A stretch of DNA of 54,427 bases from an uncultured Clostridia bacterium (GTDB taxonomy: Bacteria; Bacillota; Clostridia; Lachnospirales; CAG-274), in assembly GCA_910579745.1 (NCBI GenBank), contig CAJTVH010000010.1, positions 25,187 through 79,613 on the forward strand. Reading direction: 5' to 3'. Under the pieces are notes generated by a model. The model saw only the letters and a list, made by a program, of their open reading frames with translations, was not told the DNA's origin and did no database searches. Numbering within the stretch: the first letter of the stretch is position 1; the number at the start of each line of letters is the position of its first letter. Shown piece by piece: positions 50,678 to 54,427 of the stretch. The position numbers and the translations under genes are program-made.

Positions 50678-53600
50678 CTATAAATTAAATGGCTCGCATA
50701 AGGGTCTCATGTTCTCATCCCAAAGAAAAGCCTTTACTCTACTAGTCGCCGTAACCTCAAAGCTTTTCTTTTCCCCTTTTGCTATAGCCTCCGTTGAAAT
50801 ATCCGTTAAAACACCGTTCCCGTCAAATGACGCTATATAAATAACAGCGTCAACGTCAGGATTATCAACAGTAAGCTTTCCGTTTTCATCAATATATATA
50901 ATAGGATTATCATCATAAACATCTGCCCGCACATTGTCAAGATACATCTCAAAGCCGCCGTAGCGCTGGAAATGAAGCTGTGAAACCGGTATATTGGTAT
51001 CAAAGTCAAACTCAACATAGCATATCGCATCCCCGGCGGTATAAATATTGTTCGCCGAATCATATTCCGTGTATGGATTAAATGAGTAGGAACCTTTCCC
51101 TGTATTATAGTCAAGCGTTATTTTTACGTTATACCATTTCTCAAACTCAAATTTTTCCTCTGAACATGGCTTTATCTCAGGTTCCGGTATAGGCGCGAGG
51201 GTATTGTCATAATCCTCAAAAAAGCCGCGTGAACGCTGGGCGTAAAAACTTTTTATTTTTATGTTCTCCCCATTTTGTCCGGTGCCGTTGAGCATAAATC
51301 TCATACCCGCCTTTTCATTGACAGCCTCTTTATTGCTTTTCACATAAAAATCAGCCCCGGCTGAAAAAACCCCTTCATTCTGAGGTTTAAAACTTCTGTA
51401 AGCCTCTCCCCAGAAAAGTAAAGCGTATCCGTTATTCCCGCTTAACGGAGACAATGAGAAATCCCTTTCCCCGCTGCCGCCAGGGATATACCACTCGGCG
51501 TTATTAAATCTTGTATCATAAAACGGGACGCCTCCGTCCGTAATAACAACGTCGCTTTCTCCATTTAACGTAAGATGGCTAAACCTCGCCTCGGCGAAAT
51601 ACTCTTTTGATGATACTCCAAAAGCTGAATCTACGGCGATACCAACATACATTGTATCGGGAAGGTCAGCGTAATCAACCGTGAAAGGCTGTCTTCCGTT
51701 ATCATTCCATATTGTGCCGCTGTTTGAGACGCTTAATGTTATACTGTTTCCCTCTCTTTGTATCCTCATATAACGAGGCATAGAGTAAGACACGGCACTA
51801 TTGTCACAGTCTTTTCCCGATAAATCCTTAAAATAACTTTCACTCGCTGCCGCCCCGTCTTCCGTACGGCTGAATATATGTACATTCTCCCCGTTTTTCC
51901 ACCACCCGTCGCCTATCATCGCCATACAGGCTTTGCTGTCAAGTCCCGCTCGGACCATTAAACCGCTTACCTGTTGATTTTCAAATTTCGGTATTTCCTC
52001 CATTCTTACAACTAAGTCAAAATCACCGGAAACAGGCTTATACATAAATCCACAGTTATCATTTTGCTTCTCTGTTATTCTTCCCGACCCGTAAATTGTG
52101 TATATTCCGGTTTTCCCGTCCATAGACGCTCCGCCTTTTCCGTTATATCCGCCTTTATAATTATTTTCTCTTATTTCAGTAAACGAATAGCTTCCCGATG
52201 GAGAAACTGATTTCACATAAACAATGGAAGAAGCGCTTTGAGTTTGTTCTCCTCTTGTGTTATACGCCCTGCAAGTAAGAAAATGCGTTCCCGGCTCAAG
52301 TAATACGCTCTCATCAATTATATTCCCGTCAAATGAGGAGATAAGCTTATTTTTATCATATAACTCCATTTTATTTACTTCACTGTTTCCCGCGGCTATA
52401 GCGGTAGCTTTATAACTCAATGGCTCATTCTCATTTATTACGGTCCATTCGCCGTTGTTAATCTCTACGCCGTAAATAGAGTTATCCAAAGCGGCTATCG
52501 CCGGACTTTGTACTATAATGTTGGGATTTGTTGGGGCGATTTTTGACTGTTCTTCCGTCCAGTCGTTTATATACGCCTCAATTACGGTATATCCGTTAAA
52601 TTCTCCCCCGTTTATTATATCTGTCTCCCTCATAGAGTCAAAACCATATTGTACAAGCCATTCTCCCGGAATCTCAAAAGTACGGTGTTCTTCCTTTACG
52701 GGAATAAATCCTCCGACTTCATCAGCGCTGTTAATAACACGGCCAGAACCGTTTTTAACATCATTGATAATTCTCGCGTCAATGGCGTCCCGTTTAGGAA
52801 GCGTAGCCCCAACATTATTAAGCACATAATCGTAGGCTTCCAAACTTGACACAGGATTAAAAGAATAATCGCCCATATCAAGTTTCTCTGTAAGCAATTC
52901 CGCGCCAGCGTAATTATTAACATAAGCATTGTTTTTATAATCGGTTATTATGCCGACACCGTTTACATAATTATCGTGAAAATAAAACTTTGACATCTCA
53001 TCACCCTCTTTTTCGGGCTTCGCTATGTCAAACACACGATAGCGCAGACTCTCACGGGTAGAAGGCCCGTATTTATAATAATTCCCAATCCAGTTTAAAT
53101 AAGATGGGTTACGCGTTTTAGAGCTATATGAGTAAGGTTCCGCCCCATACGCCGAGTTGGTCTGTCCCCAGTTATAAATAACATTGTCACTGAACTCTGT
53201 TTTTTGAAGTTCTCTGTCCATCCGAGGGCTTCTGCTGTCATGGTGAGCAAGGAGATTATATAAATAGCTGGAATTGGTCCCGCCCAATATAGCGCCGTAA
53301 CCATGCGCTCCTTTAACATGATTACTCATTCTTAAACTTTCCGAGCCTATAGTATTCTGTATTGTCAGATTGCTTCCCTGAACGCCCTCCTCGCTTGAGC
53401 CGGCGTATAAAGTTAAAAGCTCGTCGACACACCATGACACGCTGCAATGGTCAAATATTATGTTCGAGTTAAATCTTCCGCCGATTCCATCAGGCTCTCC
53501 GCCGTTTTTGTCTGAAGGGCGCACCTTTAAATATCTGATAATAACGTTTTTAACATTGTCGCCCAAAACAATATCCCCGCCAGTTATAGTAATACCGTCG

Positions 53601-53929
53601 CCGGGCGCGGTCTGCCCGAGTATCGTGAGATTGCTTTTGTTTATTTTTAAAGTTCCCGTAAGCTCAATAGTACCGCTTACGTCAAACACAATAATTCGCC
53701 CTTCCTTCGACACGGCGTCCACAAAAGAATTTTTCCCTGAGCTGTTGAGATTGGTAACATGGTATACCTCAACCGCCCCGCCGTCTTCTAAAACACCTCT
53801 CGCTCCCGGAGAAAATTTTCCTCCGCCCTCCGCTCCTGGAAAAGCGAGGGTTTTATCTTCAGCGTAAACCGATATAACCGTCGAAAACATTAAAGCCACC
53901 GCGAAAACAAAAGCAAAGCATTTCCTCAT
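50678..53929 (-). CDS. Large secreted pectate-lyase-like protein (PL1 type), multi-domain
   Basis: A 1083-aa exported protein. GGAGG selects ATG 53929; signal peptide about 1-23 (VYA/ED). The beta-helix (about 25-400) opens with LAFPGAEGGGKFSPGARG and has VTNLNSSG, GRIIVFDVSGTI, LTILGQTAPGDGITI, IIFDHCSVSWCVDE and HHDSRSPRMDRE, typical of a PL1 group common in gut bacteria. An Ig-like domain (about 455-560), a DUF1349/CBM-like sandwich (about 565-770), another sandwich (about 785-990) and the short WDS-type module (about 1015-1083, ending AFLWDENMRPLCEPFNL) follow. No dockerin or sortase motif. Substrate is probably a pectin; activity is not proven by sequence. Confidence 0.88.
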   Translation of the reverse strand: MRKCFAFVFAVALMFSTVISVYAEDKTLAFPGAEGGGKFSPGARGVLEDGGAVEVYHVTNLNSSGKNSFVDAVSKEGRIIVFDVSGTIELTGTLKINKSNLTILGQTAPGDGITITGGDIVLGDNVKNVIIRYLKVRPSDKNGGEPDGIGGRFNSNIIFDHCSVSWCVDELLTLYAGSSEEGVQGSNLTIQNTIGSESLRMSNHVKGAHGYGAILGGTNSSYLYNLLAHHDSRSPRMDRELQKTEFSDNVIYNWGQTNSAYGAEPYSYSSKTRNPSYLNWIGNYYKYGPSTRESLRYRVFDIAKPEKEGDEMSKFYFHDNYVNGVGIITDYKNNAYVNNYAGAELLTEKLDMGDYSFNPVSSLEAYDYVLNNVGATLPKRDAIDARIINDVKNGSGRVINSADEVGGFIPVKEEHRTFEIPGEWLVQYGFDSMRETDIINGGEFNGYTVIEAYINDWTEEQSKIAPTNPNIIVQSPAIAALDNSIYGVEINNGEWTVINENEPLSYKATAIAAGNSEVNKMELYDKNKLISSFDGNIIDESVLLEPGTHFLTCRAYNTRGEQTQSASSIVYVKSVSPSGSYSFTEIRENNYKGGYNGKGGASMDGKTGIYTIYGSGRITEKQNDNCGFMYKPVSGDFDLVVRMEEIPKFENQQVSGLMVRAGLDSKACMAMIGDGWWKNGENVHIFSRTEDGAAASESYFKDLSGKDCDNSAVSYSMPRYMRIQREGNSITLSVSNSGTIWNDNGRQPFTVDYADLPDTMYVGIAVDSAFGVSSKEYFAEARFSHLTLNGESDVVITDGGVPFYDTRFNNAEWYIPGGSGERDFSLSPLSGNNGYALLFWGEAYRSFKPQNEGVFSAGADFYVKSNKEAVNEKAGMRFMLNGTGQNGENIKIKSFYAQRSRGFFEDYDNTLAPIPEPEIKPCSEEKFEFEKWYNVKITLDYNTGKGSYSFNPYTEYDSANNIYTAGDAICYVEFDFDTNIPVSQLHFQRYGGFEMYLDNVRADVYDDNPIIYIDENGKLTVDNPDVDAVIYIASFDGNGVLTDISTEAIAKGEKKSFEVTATSRVKAFLWDENMRPLCEPFNL

Positions 53930-54288
53930 AAAATTAACCTCCAATAACATTAAAATTTTTAAATATTATACCAGAGTATAGTTTTCTTAAATTACAGCAA
54001 TGCCAATTTAATTTGACAAAAAAACATTTTATGAGCACCCCAGGATGAAATTTTAGTAAAAGTCGTTTAAGTATCAAACACCGAAATCACGAAGCAATCT
54101 AAAAAACTTCAAATAAAATAATTTTTTGTCTTCATCATATATATGGAAACACTGTAATATTATTTTATCATAGCGAAACATCTTTATCAATAAATAATAA
54201 AAAATAATTCAGCGTATTTTAAAACTAAAAAGCTTGCCTGTTCATTCTTTTATTTTTTCGTTATAGTCGTTTAAAAACATTTTTCTAA
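53930..54288. other. Intergenic with fused R2 and R1 fragments
   Basis: Upstream region of the large lyase. A TATAAT on the minus strand (53970-53965) is a possible -10, but no good -35 was found. AGCGTATTTTAAAACTAAAA at 54211-54230 is an R2 end. It runs directly into AGCTTGCCTGTTCATTCTTT and TATTTTTTCG, the right half of R1, to about 54266: a composite of two element families. Confidence 0.5.
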
Positions 54289-54427
54289 GGAAATACCGCA
54301 CAATTCAAAAATAAAAATAATTTTTAAAAAAAATTGTAGTGTTAGTGTTGTTTTTCTTGAAAAATGACACGATAACGGAAATTTTAAATTTGAAAAATTA
54401 TTTTTATTTTCCTTTGTGCGGTGTTTC
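54289..54427. mobile_element. R3 MITE-like element, copy 3, cut by the window edge
   Basis: 139 of the expected 140 bp are present, and the final C falls outside the window. Closely similar to copies 1 and 2, with a few substitutions (for example TTGTAGTG for TTGGAGTG). Confidence 0.85.

Noticed and set aside
22001..54427. CRISPR array from the repeated 140-bp units
   Set aside because: Three copies are scattered over 32 kb, not tandem, have terminal inverted repeats and no spacers or cas genes nearby.

Overview
The window looks like chromosome from a low-GC, spore-forming, anaerobic member of the Clostridia that lives on plant polysaccharide. Evidence seen: a full-length sigK, AGGAGG-type ribosome binding sites, TTGACA/TATAAT promoters, type I dockerins, and four large secreted pectin- or hemicellulose-active enzymes. 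A gut pectin specialist of the Monoglobus/Oscillospiraceae kind would fit, but that assignment is inference.

Layout. (1) 1-442: minus-strand tRNA array (Phe, Lys, Val and the start of a fourth tRNA) with its own promoter. (2) 885-6665: housekeeping block polA-coaE-SLT transglycosylase, then an orphan peptide-type solute-binding lipoprotein. (3) 6840-11578: GalT-like nucleotidyltransferase, ddl, and a pseI-pseF-pseG run for CMP-pseudaminic acid, ending at a 40-bp perfect inverted repeat. (4) 11720-31669: polysaccharide-degradation region with a dockerin protein, GH3, an AraC regulator, PL1 with an internal dockerin, PL11 and PL9. sigK, a small HTH protein and two candidate RNAs are interspersed. 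(5) 31860-43876: an unusual biosynthetic locus. The minus operon is LuxE-like, LuxC-like, AMP-ligase, GNAT. The plus operon is SDR, split transketolase (N and C subunits), second LuxE-like, second LuxC-like, second SDR, followed by a stand-alone acyl carrier protein. (6) 44198-50526: hybrid sensor kinase and a chemoreceptor. (7) 50678-53929: a second, very large PL1-type lyase.

How the parts may work together. Regions 4 and 7 supply secreted enzymes for homogalacturonan (PL1, PL9), rhamnogalacturonan-I (PL11) and side-chain sugars (GH3). Several share C-terminal beta-sandwich modules. Region 5 has the parts for a carboxylate-to-aldehyde-to-ketol-to-diol sequence: LuxE/LuxC reduce an acid, transketolase adds a two-carbon ketol unit, SDRs reduce the product, AMP-ligase and ACP activate an acid, and GNAT transfers an acyl group to an amine. 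I propose it builds an unusual acyl substituent, perhaps on a nonulosonic-acid glycan such as the one made by the pse genes. That is the strongest candidate for an undescribed system here.

The intergenic DNA holds several families of short inverted-repeat elements (called R1-R7 here). R3 is a 140-bp MITE-like element in three copies, two with apparent 4-bp target duplications. R1 copies sit within about 35 nt downstream of stop codons at seven genes. One R2 copy is interrupted by another element. The plus operon of region 5 is preceded by a consensus promoter followed directly by a 66-bp perfect palindrome.
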